Assembly (NCBI RefSeq): GCF_036373705.1
Contig: NC_089863.1
Location: forward strand, 2,046,944-2,110,943
Direction: 5' to 3'
DNA length: 64,000 nucleotides
Source of the DNA: Amia ocellicauda
Taxonomy: Eukaryota > Chordata > Actinopteri > Amiiformes > Amiidae
Part shown: piece after piece, positions 1 through 12,311 of the stretch
Position numbering within the stretch: position 1 is the first letter of the stretch
Layout: the number at the start of each line of letters is the position of its first letter
Made by a program: the position numbers and the translations under genes
The notes under the pieces: generated by a model
Told to the model about the DNA's origin: nothing
What the model saw: the letters and a program-made list of their open reading frames with translations, nothing else
The model's database searches: none

Positions 1-1
1 C

Positions 2-616
2 CGAGAGCAGTTCCACCCTGAGAGAAGGATCGAACAGAGCGAGAGCAGCCAGGGGGCCGCAGCCGGGAGGAGGGTCACTGTGGTGGACACACCGGGCTGG
101 GACTGGCACTCTGCCCGCTTCACGCCAGAGCGGGTCAAACAGGAGATTGTGCGCAGCGTGTCTCTGTGTCCCCCGGGACCCCACGCTGTCCTCCTGGTCC
201 TTCCTGTGGTCTCAAAGGGGCTCATAAACAGGAGATCAGTGCAGGAACACCTGGAGCTCCTCAGTGAGACAGTCTGGAGACACACTATAGTGCTGTTCAC
301 TGGGGGGGACGAACTGGGAGACACAACCATTGAGCAGCACATTGAGAGACACAAGGAGCTCCAGCGGCTGGTGGAGAAATGTGGGAACAGGTATCATGTT
401 CTCAACAACAGCAACAGGGGCGACGGCACTCAGGTCACAGAGCTGCTGGACAAGATAGACGAGATGCTGGCAGGACTGAGTGTCTTTCAGTACAGGAAAG
501 AGACAGGAGGGCTGCAGGAGAAGTTAGAGAAGAGGAGTGAGGAGAGAGGAGGAGCGAAACAGAGGGATGAAGAAGAAGAAGAGGAGACAGAAAGTGGGAG
601 CCACACTGCCAGCTAG
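2..616 (+). CDS. GIMAP/AIG1-type GTPase, C-terminal part (gene enters from left edge)
   Basis: The frame is open from the left edge to TAG at 614-616, so the 5' part with the P-loop lies outside the window and the ATG at 80 is internal. Visible are the G3 motif VDTPGW (about base 86), a G4-like segment FTGGDELGD (about 298) as in AIG1 GTPases, and a G5-like YHVLNN. These are followed by a charged, Lys/Glu-rich tail ending in a Glu run, the coiled-coil type tail usual after GIMAP G domains. Family members are GTP-binding immune-associated proteins, usually membrane-anchored or oligomerising on membranes; no membrane anchor is seen here. Fish genomes carry large tandem GIMAP clusters, and some fish NLRs carry similar domains, so the full architecture is unknown. 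A GT donor follows the stop at 652. Confidence 0.8.
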   Translation, partial: REQFHPERRIEQSESSQGAAAGRRVTVVDTPGWDWHSARFTPERVKQEIVRSVSLCPPGPHAVLLVLPVVSKGLINRRSVQEHLELLSETVWRHTIVLFTGGDELGDTTIEQHIERHKELQRLVEKCGNRYHVLNNSNRGDGTQVTELLDKIDEMLAGLSVFQYRKETGGLQEKLEKRSEERGGAKQRDEEEEEETESGSHTAS

Positions 617-719
617 AAGGAGAAACAGCCATGATCTGATACCACCCTTCAGTAAGTCAGTGTGGTTGACAGCAGACAGACCACACACCTTTCACTCCAC
701 AGCACTGAGGCCTCTTACT

Positions 720-1956
720 GACTGTGTCACTACAGCACACTGACACACAGCTCCACTACACCCCTGACTTTGTCACTACAGCACACTGACACACAGCTCC
801 ACTACACCCCTGACTGTGTCACTACAGCACACTGACACACAGCTCCACTACACCCCTGACTGTGTCACTACAGCACACTGACACACAGCTCCACTACACC
901 CCTGACTTTGTCACTACAGCACACTGACACACAGCTCCACTACACCCCTGACTGTGTCACTACAGCACACTGACACACAGCTCCACTACACCCCTGACTG
1001 TGTCACTACAGCACACTGACACACAGCTCCACTACACCCCTGACTGTGTCACTACAGCACACTGACACACAGCTCCACTACACCCCTGACTGTGTCACTA
1101 CAGCACACTGACACACAGCTCCACTACACCCCTGACTGTGTCACTACAGCACAGACACACAGCTCCACTACACCCCTGACTGTGTCACTACAGAACACTG
1201 ACACACAGCTCCACTACACCCCTGACTGTGTCACTACAGAACACTGACACACAGCCCCACTACACCCCTGACTGTGTCACTATCACACTGACACACAGCT
1301 CCACTACACCCCTGACTTTGTCACTACAGCACACTGACACACAGCTCCACTACACCCCTGACTTTGTCACTACAGCACACTGACACACAGCTCCACTACA
1401 CCCCTGACTGTGTCACTACAGCACACTGACACACAGCTCCACTACACCCCTGACTGTGTCACTACAGCACACTGACACACAGCTCCACTACACCCCTGAC
1501 TGTGTCACTACAGCACAGACACACAGCTCCACTACACCCCTGACTGTGTCACTACAGCACACTGACACACAGCTCTACTACACCCCTGACTGTGTCACTA
1601 CAGCACACTGACACACAGCTCCACTACACCCCTGACTGTGTCACTACAGCACACTGACACACAGCTCCACTACACCCCTGACTGTGTCACTACAGCACAC
1701 TGACACACAGCTCCAATAGACCCCTGACTGTGTCACTACAGCACACTGACACACAGCTCCACTACACCCCTGACTGTGTCACTACAGCACACTGACACAC
1801 AGCTCCACTACACCCCTGACTGTGTCACTACAGCACACTGACACACAGCTCCAATACACCCCTGACTGTGTCACTACAGCACACTGACACACAGCTCCAC
1901 TACACCCCTGACTGTGTCACTACAGCACACTGACACACAGCTCCACTAGACCACTG

Positions 1957-1960
<4 letters not shown>
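720..1960. repeat. 46-bp minisatellite (about 27 copies)
   Basis: A unit of 46 bp containing 'tgtgtcactacagcacac' and 'agctccactacacccctg' is repeated head to tail with few changes (g/t at one site, occasional 2-4 base losses). It lies between a splice-donor-like site at 652 and an acceptor at 2020-2021, so it probably sits in the last intron of the GIMAP-like gene. Confidence 0.95.

Positions 1961-2014
<54 letters not shown>
1961..2014. repeat. (CT)n microsatellite / polypyrimidine tract
   Basis: A run of CT dinucleotides directly upstream of the 'ctgcag' acceptor at 2020-2021; it may serve as that acceptor's polypyrimidine tract. Confidence 0.9.
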
Positions 2015-2016
<2 letters not shown>

Positions 2017-2021
2017 TGCAG

Positions 2022-2265
2022 TGTCTGGCTCAGAGGACCCTGCCCTGGAGGAGCCCTGAGCCCCAGTGTGCTCTGTACAGCCATGGGGACTGACAGCTGT
2101 GCTGAAGGGGCTGTGGGACTGGGGCTCCTGAGCGGGACACCCTGCTCTGAGCTCACACTGCGGGGCTCATGTGGACACCCTGCTCTGAGCTCACACTGCG
2201 GGGCTCATGTGGACATCACTGGGTTTCACATCACTGTCTGTGTGTAAAGATATTAAAGTGCTGTG
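2022..2265 (+). other. Probable terminal exon of the GIMAP-like gene (mostly 3' UTR)
   Basis: It begins after a strong polypyrimidine tract and AG. ATTAAA at 2252-2257 is a candidate poly(A) signal. If the stop at 614-616 is used, this exon is all 3' UTR. If the last coding bases were read in the neighbouring frame, which stays open through the donor at 652, the spliced product would end at TGA 2057-2059. A 41-bp direct duplication ('ctgctctgagctcacactgc' twice) lies at about 2136-2217. Confidence 0.5.
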
Positions 2266-3725
2266 TGTTGTTCTGTGTGTTTATATCATATGGACTGAGC
2301 TGTAAATATGTGCTTTATATCACAGTGTGACCAGTACAGATCTAAACAGTGCCTGATACAGGAGTGCCCACTGTACTGTATTAAAGGGCTGGATATTGTT
2401 TTTTATGTTTATATCACACCGATAATTAGCCTTGAAATAAATATTTAAAATCTTCAATATCTGACTTGTCACTTTAAAGTCATCACTCATGACATGACAT
2501 GACTCTGTATTGAGAGAGAAGTTCATATTGAATGTGTGTCTTAGGAGTCGCCATTTTTAACTGTACAAATATCTGTGTGACTGAATGCTGTGACAATCAC
2601 AATGACACGGAGTCGCTGATCTTTCTATTCCTCCTAAATGAGTGGTTTATATTGTGTTGCAGTGCCACTGTGTGGTGGGAGTGTGTATTGCAGTGTGGCA
2701 TCCCTGCCCTTCTCTCAGAGTCAAACCCACAGATATTCACTCTGGCTCTGATGCCACTGCTGTGTTTCAGATCTGAAGGATTTCCGAGAGGAAACAAAAT
2801 CACCAGACTGGTGTCCTTGTGATTTATTTTATCTTTATTTTGGTGAACTTCTTCAAAATTTTCATCATATCTGGTCAGAAATCGCTTTGTTTAATAATAA
2901 AGTAGTGAATAAGTTCCTAGTTAGTTTGATGTAGCTGGGGCTTTAATTCAGATACACATGGTGGGAGAATATGTTACAATACTGCATTTGACCTCAGAAG
3001 CATTGTGGATGCAGATAAGGATAATACGTGTTTTTCAGCTCTCCTCCTTAGTTTACACTTACATATCGATAGTCATTTATTTAGGTTGTGTCTGTATGCA
3101 AATGCATTGATTTCATTGTAAATACCCTGTAGAATTATGCACAATGTTGTTGCATCAGACTGAACCATTTAAACTGATATTTTATTATTATTCTTTTTGA
3201 GCTCTGTTAGGAGTGGGAGAGAGTTTGAAAAGTATGTGAACATGTGCTAACACTGCCTCATGCTACTTTTTATGCAGTTATATGTTTGTATGTGATTACA
3301 TTGATTTTAAAATGTATTAAAGCCACTATACGATCACGCTGATTCTGTATTAATATAACAACAGTTCTGTTTTGCTTTGAACTGCATTTCTTTGTTTGTT
3401 TTCTATCAGTTTCCTTTTCTTTTGCTTAATTTGTAACTACTGCTGAAAAGGAGAAATGAGTTGAATGTATATTGTGCTCTCGTGTTATTTTGAGTAAATG
3501 TACTGTATGCATCGTATATGCAGCTTGCAATATAAATGTAATTACTCAGTGTTGGGAGAAGTATTGTGGATGCAGATTCAGGGAGTGGGATAGAGTGTGT
3601 AAATTATGCGAACATGTGCTAACGCTGCCCCATGCTACTTTTTATGCAGAATAAACAGCAGTGTCCCACATTCCTGTGTCCGGTGTGGCTGATTCCTCAC
3701 TCTATAAGCAGTGACACCATCACTA
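2266..3725. other. Intergenic; local duplication, no gene seen
   Basis: AT-rich DNA without a convincing ORF. Two segments (about 2996-3020 plus 3206-3280, and 3555-3652) share 'aacatgtgctaac' and 'catgctactttttatgcag' and look like an old local duplication, the second copy lacking about 200 bp. Confidence 0.6.
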
Positions 3726-3726
3726 T

Positions 3727-6360
3727 GAACATAAGAACATAAGAACATAAGAAAGTTTACAAACGAGAGGAGGCCATTCGACCCATCGTGCTCGTTTGGT
3801 GTCCATTAATATCTAAGTAATCCAAGGATCCTGTCCAGTCTATTGTTAAATGTTCCCAAACTTTCAGCTTCTACCACATCGCTGGTGAGTTTGTTCAGAT
3901 TGTGACGCCTCTCTGTGTGAAGAAGTGTCTCCTGTTTTCTGTCTTGAATGCCTTGAAGCCCAATTTCCATTTGTGTCCCCGGGTGCGTGTGTCCCTGCTG
4001 ATCTGGAAAAGCTCCTCTGGTTTGATGTGGTCGATGCCTTTCATGATTTTGAAGACTTGAATCAAGTCCCCACGTAGTCTCCTCTGTTCCAGGGTGAAAA
4101 GGTTCAGTTCCTCAGTCTCTCAGTAGGACATTCCCTTCAGACCTGGAATAAGTCTGGTTGCTCTCCTCTGAACTGCCTCTAGAGCAGCGATATCTTTCTT
4201 GAAGTGTGGAGCCCAGAACTGTCCACAGTATCCAGATGAGCTCTAACTAGTGCATTGTACAGTCTGAACATCACTGTCCTTGTGCTCAATTCTACACTTT
4301 TGACAATATACCCTAGCATTGTGTTTGCCTTTTTTATTGCTTCCCCACATTGCTTGGATGGAGAAAGTGAGGAGTCCACATAGACTCCTAGGTCTTTCTC
4401 ATGTGTTACTTCATCTAGTTCTGTTCCTCCCATAGTGTAATTATAGTGGACATTTTTGTTACCTGCATGTAATACCTTGCACTTGTCCACATTGAATTTC
4501 ATCTGCCAGGTGTCGGCCCACAACTGAATATTATCTAAGTCCCTCTGAATAGCCTGTGCTGCCGAGATTGTATCTGCTGAGCCACCTATTTTAGTATCAT
4601 CTCCAAATTTGACAAGTTTGCTAACTATCCCAGAGTCCAGATCTTTAATATAGATTAGAAAAAGCACAGGCCCTAGTACTGATCCCTGTGGAACTCCACT
4701 AACAACCTCACTCCAGTTAGAAGCGACTCCTCTAATCAACACCCTGTTTCCTAGACATCAACCAGTTCATAATCCATCTACTTACATTACCCTGAATGCC
4801 TACAGCTTCCAATTTGAGGATCAGTCTTTGGTGTGGAACCTTATCAAAAGCTTTTTGGAAATCTAAGTATATCATATCATATACTTTCACCTGATCTACA
4901 GCTGCAGTTGCATGTTAAAAAAATTCTAATAAATTAGTAAGACATGATCTGCCTCGTCTAAACCCATGTTGACTATCTCCAAGAATATGGTTTCATTAAG
5001 ATGCTCCTCTATTTTCTGTCTAATCATTTTTTCCAACATTTTACAAGTGATGCAGGTGAGACTGATTGATCTGTAATTTCCTGGCTCAGTTTTGTCCTCT
5101 TTCTTGTGGATTGGGATGACATTTGCTGTCTTCCAGTCAGTTGGCACATCCCCTGTTCTAAGTGTCATTTGGAATAATTGAGTTAGCGGCCTATAAATAA
5201 TTTCCCTCATTTCTTTAAGTACTGTTGGACATATCCCATCTGGCCCTGGTGATTTGTTTGTTTTTAATTCTGCTAGTCCCTTTAGTACCTCCTCCTCATT
5301 TATCCTGATCTCTCTTAGGGTTTGACTGGACTGATTGTCAACCTGTGGCATGTCATCTGTTTTTTCTTTTGTAAAAACCTCTGTGAAATACTCATTTAGA
5401 ACATTTGCCACATCTTGTTAGTTTTCCAAGATTCCTCCATTTTTGCCCTTTATCTGTTTCACCTCCTCCTTTATTGACCGCTTGCTGTAATATTGAAAAA
5501 AGCTCTTTGCATTAGTTTTAGCTCCAAGAGCTATGTTTCTTTCTATTTCCCTCTTTGCTTTCCCGATCCCTTTCTTAAGATCTCTTTGCAGCTCAACATA
5601 TTCTGCGTGTTTTGTTTCGTCTCCATCCCTTTTGTATGCGCTATACAACATTTTCTTTCTCTTGATATTTTTTTGCATACCTCTATTAAAGCATTTTGGC
5701 CAGTGTTTTTTGGTCCTCAATTTGCTAAGTTTTGGTACAAATTGCTCCTGAGCCTCCAGTAGTATATTCTTAAAATATAACCATCCATTTTCAACTGACT
5801 CTGTATCCAATGGGCTCCAATCTACCTCTTCTCATACCTTCAAGGTTTGTTTTTCTGAAATTGTAGACCATTATTTTAGACTTGGACCTTGTTTTTTGAA
5901 AGAATGTCTCAAAGCTAACCATATTGTGATCACAGTTTGCCATTGGTTCTCTAACTAGTGTCCCTCTGACTCTATCTTGGTCATTTGAAAAGATCAAGTC
6001 AATGCCTGCACTCTCCCTGGTTGGTTCCCTCACAAATTGAGTTAGAAAGCAGTCATTTACCGTCTCAACCATTTCCATTTCTGCTTCTGTAGTCCCCACT
6101 GGGCTTTCCCAGTCTAAGTATGGGAAATTGAAATCCCCCATTATAACAGCCACATCCTTGCTACATGCAGTCCTGATTACACTGTACAATGGAGCATCTT
6201 TCTGAATATCTGAGTTTGTTGGGCTGTAAACACTCCTACCACTAATCCTCCAGATCTCTTGTTCAAAAGTTTCACCCACAAAGATTCTGTTCCGTTACTG
6301 GGATCTAATTTGAGTTCTTCTGCTTCAATGTCATTTTTCACATATAATGCTACCCCTTCT
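3727..6360 (-). mobile_element. CR1-clade LINE, near complete 3' two thirds, decayed
   Basis: Antisense non-LTR retrotransposon. On the minus strand the order is endonuclease C-terminal part (5791-6279, with GDFNFPYLDW and a D-H pair in CDHNMV), linker (5418-5810), reverse transcriptase N-terminal half (4926-5411, NKSPGPDGI and NYRSISL) and C-terminal half (4179-4742, SGVPQGSVLGP). The catalytic motif reads FGDD instead of the usual F/Y-A-D-D. The 3' end is a short tandem TTCTTATG-type tail at 3727-3754, as in CR1 elements. Frame changes between the pieces make it inactive. Related pieces are at 12.3-12.7, 23.78 and 52.33-53.22 kb. Confidence 0.9.
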
Positions 6361-6407
6361 GTAAAAGATGATCATGTTTGATTCAACGTTTTTTAGAAGG
6401 ACAGCTT

Positions 6408-6800
6408 ATAGTAGTAGTATAGTAACAGTTGTATACCCACTATTAAAAACGAAAATGAAAGTACAACATGCCGGTAATGTAATATCTGAAGCCAGTCCTC
6501 AGTGGTGTGGCGGGCCGCTCAGTGGCACAGGAGACCGGGGTTTGAGTCCCCCCCCGCTGCGGCGTTACAATGTGTTCTGGTGTTGTGTCTTTAAATAATA
6601 CTTCATCGTTTAATTACACATAGAAATGGATACATTATCATGTCGACCTGTCCATAGGTCTGCTGTGTACTAGACGTGTCCCTCCACACGGGACTGCAGA
6701 GACGTTGTGAAGCGCATTGAGCCTCATCATCGCCAGTAATGACAAGATATCACTGCACTGAGTCTGTATGTGGGGCTGTTATACTTGCCAGCATTGGATG
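6408..6800 (+). repeat. SINE-like dispersed repeat, copy 1
   Basis: Matches 24010-24420 over its full length ('tatacccactattaaaaacg', 'ctccacacgggactgcagag', 'actgcactgag'). A tRNA-type pol III B box (ggtttgagtcc, about 6539-6549) lies within it, so it is probably a tRNA-derived SINE; the A box is weak. The right end abuts the solo LTR. Confidence 0.6.
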
Positions 6801-6810
6801 TATAACATAT

Positions 6811-7406
6811 TGTGACAGAAGCGGAGGTTAAAAAAAAAAAAATACCTGGGATGTGGAACACTGGGGAAGGAGGAGTGTGACAGGGAGGGGGTTAATTGTC
6901 ATTCCCTGTCTGCTTATGGACTGCAGGTGGTTGGGGTGATTGAGCAATTAAGGTCAATCAACCCCAGCAACCTGACATATATAAATAGGGGTGGGGCAGA
7001 GGACAAAGGGAGAGTGTTGGGCTGGTAGCAGGAGAGTTGTTTTTGAGCTGATGGTTTGGTTTGTTTTAACTGTGTAGTCAGTGGACCAGCCGTTTTTTTG
7101 TGTTGGAGTTACTTAGTATAAAACTTTGGTTGGCCCACGCGCCACATTTAGTTTGGTTATTAGATCTATAAATTGTGAAGTGTAAGATATTAGGAGCTGG
7201 GATTGTTGGGATCCGCCCTGAAGAGTGGACGCAGTAAAGGTTGGGTTCGGTCAGGTCACAGTAGGAGACCTGAGAAGAAAATAGTACTGTGAAGAAGAAA
7301 ACATGTAAATAAACTAATCCCTGAACCCGTGGAGTACAGCCTGGTTTTTCTGCCTCCCTTCGGACAAAAGTAGAGGTAACCTTATCGGGGGAGTCCGGGC
7401 TTCACA
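6811..7406 (+). mobile_element. Solo LTR, about 596 bp
   Basis: Starts TGTGACAGAAG and ends CTTCACA, giving short inverted ends TG...CA, flanked by 'atat' on both sides (possible target duplication inside AT-rich DNA). It contains a TATA-like 'tatataaataggg' near 6978 and AATAAA near 7310, the expected U3-R-U5 order on the plus strand. No gag or pol follows, so recombination to a solo LTR is the simplest reading. A homopurine/A run at 6828-6842 interrupts it. Confidence 0.65.
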
Positions 7407-8802
7407 ATATATATTTTTCAATGGATTGTTGATTTATTTATTCATTTTATTCCCTTACGAAAATTAAATGTATTGCAAAATATTTTAAAATGTTTTTTGA
7501 CAATAAATATATTTCAAAATATATTGCCGTACTTATCATATATATAGCCTTCATAGCAAAATATATTGTAGAGTATGTCACAGATAAAATATTTGTCCTG
7601 GTATATTATATATTATAATACACACAATCTATAGTGTAATCTAATATATTGTGCTTGCTGTTGCCCTAAGAGCAAGTAATAGAAACCATTAAATTAAGAC
7701 CAAGTCATACATTTGGGTTAATGTTAGAATTTTTACTTTGTTAATGATTAAATTAAACATTTAAACATTTGTTAATTAATTAGTTTATATATGAAGACAT
7801 TATATCTTATAGAGAACATTTTGCACCTGTACATACCAGTAAAATATATTTTACTAAATCTGTATTTAATGTGCACCACAGCAATAGAAACATTATTATT
7901 TTGCATTCTATAAAATCACATTGACTTTTCATTTTAGAAATATATAAACAATTTAAACCTATAGGATCACCCAAAAACTATATGATACACACATTTTAAA
8001 TTAAAGTTATGTGTCTTCCAAGCTGGATCCCATAGCTATAATGAATTCACATTTCAATCATGTTGTTTCAGAACTATTTCACTAATGGTTATAACAAAGT
8101 TAATCAGTGTTAAAGTCTGTTACCTACATCCATTCTTTCTCATATTGCACCTGTTTGAAACTGGTAGAGGTCTGTCATGTAAATAAAAGCATTATAACAA
8201 TGCAAATTATATAATGAGAATATTTTACAAAGATCTTGAACTAGTCCTTTACAAATCTTTACAAAGCTTGTGCTTTAGAAAGTATCTAAAATAATTATCC
8301 AATCAGAATCCACTCTGTATACATACCGTTACTTTTTAAACTGGATTTGTTTCTGAGAAGCCAGAGATGGTGGTTTTTATGATAGTTTTCTCCCTTTGCG
8401 ACAACAATGTCAGAATATGCTTTGGTTGAATCACAAGGAAAAGACAGAGGACGCGTCTCCAGAGTGAGCACAACTCTGCTGAAAAACTGACCTGAAATAT
8501 TGGAAGAAAACTTATTGAGTGGCTGGAACAGGGAAGAAAAAATATCAGAGGGATGCCTGATGAGTAAAGTCTCAGGTGAGTAAATCATATAATTTCCTTA
8601 GCGATATGATTTGTAAAAATGTAAAGTAGTATTCTGTATACTAGTACAGTATGTTTCACTAGTAATTTGTTTTAATAAGAAATATGAATTAGATTAAGTA
8701 ATGGCAAGCAGCCTAATTTTGTGAACTTTCTTAGTAGTTAATCTAGTATAATATTAATTGCAAATAAAGAAAAGGTCGTAAAGGCACCTGAGAAGAACAA
8801 GA
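7407..8802. other. AT-rich intergenic, nothing identified
   Basis: Very AT-rich sequence with many short ATATATT runs. The 97-codon minus-strand ORF at 8295-8588 shows no domain or family resemblance and I do not call it. Confidence 0.6.
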
Positions 8803-8895
8803 ATGGCACTGAAGCTGCGTCAATATGAACAGAATCGCAAAGAAAACATCTCTGAGGATCCAGAATTGGAGGATGAATCAAAGAAGGAAACGAAG
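8803..8895 (+). other. Possible isolated coding exon (weak)
   Basis: A 31-codon open segment starting with ATG, rich in Lys/Glu, runs exactly to AAG|GTACAAG, a plausible splice donor at 8896. I recognise no family, and no partner exon was found. It may be a relic or chance. Confidence 0.15.
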
Positions 8896-9025
8896 GTACA
8901 AGTTATGACAAGTTGGTGTATTGTATTGCTTTGGTAACTTTTACATACTGTATTGTATATAATATTAACTAATACAATGTGTTAACTGTGTCTACAATAA
9001 GAGTGATATGTTTTACAGTTAATAT

Positions 9026-9445
9026 ACACTGATCAGCCATAACATTATGACCACTGACAGGTGAAGTGAATATCACTGATAATCTCGTTATCATGGCACC
9101 TGTCAGTGGGTGGGATATATTAGGCAGCAAGTGAACATTTTGTCCTCAAAGTTGATGTGTTAGAAGCAGGAAAAATGGGCAGCGTGAGGATCTGAGCGAC
9201 TTTGACAAGGGCCACATTGTGATGGTTAGACGACTAGGTCAGAGCATCTCCAAAACTGCAGCTCTTGTGGGGTGTTCCCAGTCTGCAGTGGTCAGTACCG
9301 ATCAAAAGTGTCCAAGGAAGGAAAAGCGGTGAACCGGCGACAGGGGCATGGGCGGCCAAGGCTCATTGATGCACGTGGAGAGCGAAGGCTGGCCCGTGTG
9401 GTCCGATCCAACAGACTACTACTACTGTAGCTCAAACCACAACCT
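9026..9445 (+). mobile_element. Tc1/mariner remnant, 5' end only
   Basis: Begins after TA with 'cactgatcagccataacatt', a terminal sequence common in fish Tc1-like elements. It continues into decayed transposase N-terminus ([12 protein letters not shown], then a helix-turn-helix region with stops and frameshifts) and stops near 9445 without a catalytic domain or second TIR. Confidence 0.75.
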
Positions 9446-9737
9446 GGAAGTAAGGTTAAATTTGTGCAAAAGAAAGGATTTTCTCGGGTGTACAGATTAT
9501 TCTGTGATTCATAGGTATCACTTCACAAATACAGCTTTTCAAGATGGGTTTTACAAAGAAAAACAGACTAAAAACTCAGTCTGTAGCCACTACAGTCTGT
9601 ACATAATGAACAGCTAAATCTAATCACAAGAGAGCAGCCTGGAGAAGAGGGACAGACAGACTCTCCGGACTGTGCGCCGCTGTGCTCCCCGCCTTCTTCA
9701 TCAGCAGCTGCCAAGAAGAAGCCACGTACAAGCAAAG

Positions 9738-10191
9738 TGTCAGGCCTGTTCTCTGCACTTCCCCTGTCCGCCACTGTTCACCTGTTCATCTTCATCACCC
9801 GAATACTAGTCTCCCTCTCCAAATTACCAATCATCCAATTATCATTCCACATCACCATGTGCATGTGTCCCAATAACCCTCTGCACTCATTGGTTCTACC
9901 TCTCACTTCCAGTGCCTCTGTCTCCACTCTGCCCTGCACTTAAACCCTTGCCCTTCAGTCACTGCTAAGTCTTTTCCTCTAACCAGAGTCACGTCTGAGC
10001 ATTCCCATAGTATTCCCGACCTCTTGCTTTTTCTCAAGATCTCCCCTTTGGATCTCCTTGTTTTTTCTGTCTGCCCAATCGATTTATCTGTGGACTGTTC
10101 TTGACTATGATTTTTGGATCTCCCCTTTGTACTTTTGCCTTTGCCTTTTGGTTGAGTATGCACTTGAATCCACCCCTGTTAGTTTCTGACT
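9738..10191 (+). mobile_element. Ty3/gypsy-type LTR
   Basis: Starts TGTCAGGCCTG and ends near CTGACT. The C/T-rich body followed by a short leader and then a gag start (10216) matches the layout of fish gypsy elements. The left boundary is set from the inverted ends only. Confidence 0.5.
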
Positions 10192-10215
10192 CATTAGAGA
10201 AGACTTAGCCACTTC

Positions 10216-10398
10216 ATGGATTCAGCGGCTTTCCCAGACATGATTACTGCTCTGTCCACCCAGGGGGTTAAGCTGGGTGAACATGAAAGACAGCTGTGGC
10301 AAACTGGGACTACCCTGGACCAGGTTCTACAGAGGCTACCAGATCAAAATCCCCATCCTCCAGCTCCAGTCCAGTTGGGCACGCCGGAGAAGAACTGA
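10216..10398 (+). pseudogene. Ty3/gypsy gag N-terminal fragment
   Basis: A 60-codon ORF starting MDSAAFPDMITALSTQG and continuing GVKLGEHERQLWQ. The pattern 'M-D-x-A ... AL-x-x-QG-x-x-L-G-x-H' is typical of fish gypsy gag N-termini. It ends in a stop before the capsid region, and no protease or pol follows, so this is a truncated copy lying about 25 bp after its LTR. Confidence 0.55.
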
Positions 10399-12311
10399 CG
10401 GTTCCCCGGACCGCTGTGAGAGGGTTGTCCTGCAATGCAGTCTCTGACCACAGTGATTTTGCATTCATTTGTATCTGTTTTACTTTGATTTCAACTTTTT
10501 TTGTTTTGTTTCTGCTATTCACCCTAAAAAAAACCTACAGCCCTCATACACACACACACATACTTACCTCTATTAAAAGTACAGTACTCTGAATTGACAC
10601 TAGTTGAGAGTTTAATACACTGCGGTTTTATTAAAAACACACATGTTCAATACAATAATAATCCCAAACATATTAATACCGATCTAAGAAGAAACAACGA
10701 AAATTAATTCAGAGTAAATCAAAAAATTGATTGCAACATCAATTCCACACGAAATCTTCAGGGGTAAAATCATCTAGTCCTACAGGCTTTCAGTCTTTTT
10801 TCCCTTTGAGAACCTCAGAACATAAATGTGTAGACTTACTACGTGTTAAATTGGCTGCCATAATAACTGAATGGGAAATTGGCAGTTTGTATATTTCTAT
10901 CCCTTAGTTGGATGATGTGAATTTTAATTATTTTAAATAATTTGAATTGAACCAAATTGTATTGAATCGAATTGTATTGTATCGCATGGAACCGACTCAA
11001 AGCTGAATCGAATCGTATGGAATCATACATTTTTCTAAACATATATTTCCTGTATTGTATCAGTGACAGTGCATCTAGAAGCGTATCGAATCATCAGAGA
11101 GGGAAAGATACACACCCCTAATTTCATCTCTACATACTATAGGCCTCTATATAATGAGGGTGTGTAGGAACTCTGCGTCAGAGCACACATACACAGAGCT
11201 GTTGCCATGATCAAATAATCGCAATTATAGGACCAAAACTCGATCAATCGTAAAATCATTTAATTCCACGATCATGGATTCTTGCGTTTTGAACCTTTTT
11301 GTAGTACAAACAATTTAGACAAAAGCAAGTGTGTTTGTACATTGATTGTGTCCACAGTTTCGCTACTGTACCTCTAGGACTGGATGATTATAACAAGATC
11401 TTGCAATAGCCTAGACTTGATGTATTATTTTGTGGTGAAAGGGGAAACTCTGTCTAATGCCATTATTGTGCTTTATTTGAAATCTGGACATTGTTTCGGT
11501 GCTGCTGCTGCCATCTCTAATCTCTGAACAAAAGAACAAAACGAGTGGCTGAACAAGACGAATCGTGTCTCTGCTTCACGCTCTCAGAGCACCGGCTGCG
11601 TTCGCGTGTCGCCCGTGACTGCGCTCTGTCTGACGTCACGCAGAGCATCGAAAAACGCCTTTCTACAGAGACCCAGCAGAAATCGATCTGATTGCATGAC
11701 TTGATCTTTTATTTTTATATTATTTTAGTTTTTTTTATTTTAAAAAATGGAATTGCCAATCATTTAAGTTACAGCTTTATTGTGCATCACAGATTGACAT
11801 GATATTTATACCACTTCACTCATATTATTGCTCATATTACATTGAGTCTGCGCTGTTTACACGCCAATAGCCCTATGGCACCGCTGTCGCATTCTTCCTA
11901 CAGAGATAGATGCCTGTTAGCCAGCTCAAATCGCCATTCGCACAATAAAGAGTATCGTTTTTTTCTAAATGCTGGTATAGTACCGTTTTCAGAACTCTAG
12001 TACCACGGTACTTTTTCAGTACTGGTACACCGTGCAACACTAATAGAGCTCACATAATAAAGGCCTGGCAGCACTTCTGTGTGGAGCTCCACTGCACTCA
12101 CCTCTGAGCCCAGCAGCACTGAGACCCTGAGCCCAGAGGAGCCACTCCTGTGCTGCCAGCAACATGCAAGTGACTGAGGAACTGTGGGACTTAATCAAAG
12201 GCTGCTTTGTCATCGCTGTAGGACACTAAGAAGTGTTCCATCAGAATCAAAAGAGACCGTAAGTGATGGATTTTATTTATGTAGCAACTGAACTGATTAC
12301 ACACTGTTACA
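10399..12311. other. Intergenic with degenerate repeats and a hAT-like end
   Basis: No gene seen. 10920-11100 is a degenerate repeat of 'aatcgaat/gtattgtatc' type. 11200-11300 and 11960-12045 (ending 'gtacaccgtgcaacact') resemble ends of fish hAT elements but lack a matching partner. 11570-11680 is locally GC-rich. (CA)n lies at 10546-10560. Confidence 0.5.

Noticed and set aside
80..82. ATG at 80 as the GIMAP start
   Set aside because: The frame is open to the left edge, and the G domain's P-loop must lie upstream.
720..1960. CRISPR-like array
   Set aside because: A tandem minisatellite: the whole 46-bp unit is repeated with no unique spacers, and the genome is eukaryotic.
2532..2822. Overlapping ORFs on both strands
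   Set aside because: No recognisable motif; likely chance in the GIMAP 3' flank.
8295..8588. 97-codon minus-strand ORF
   Set aside because: No domain, no splice context, AT-rich surroundings.
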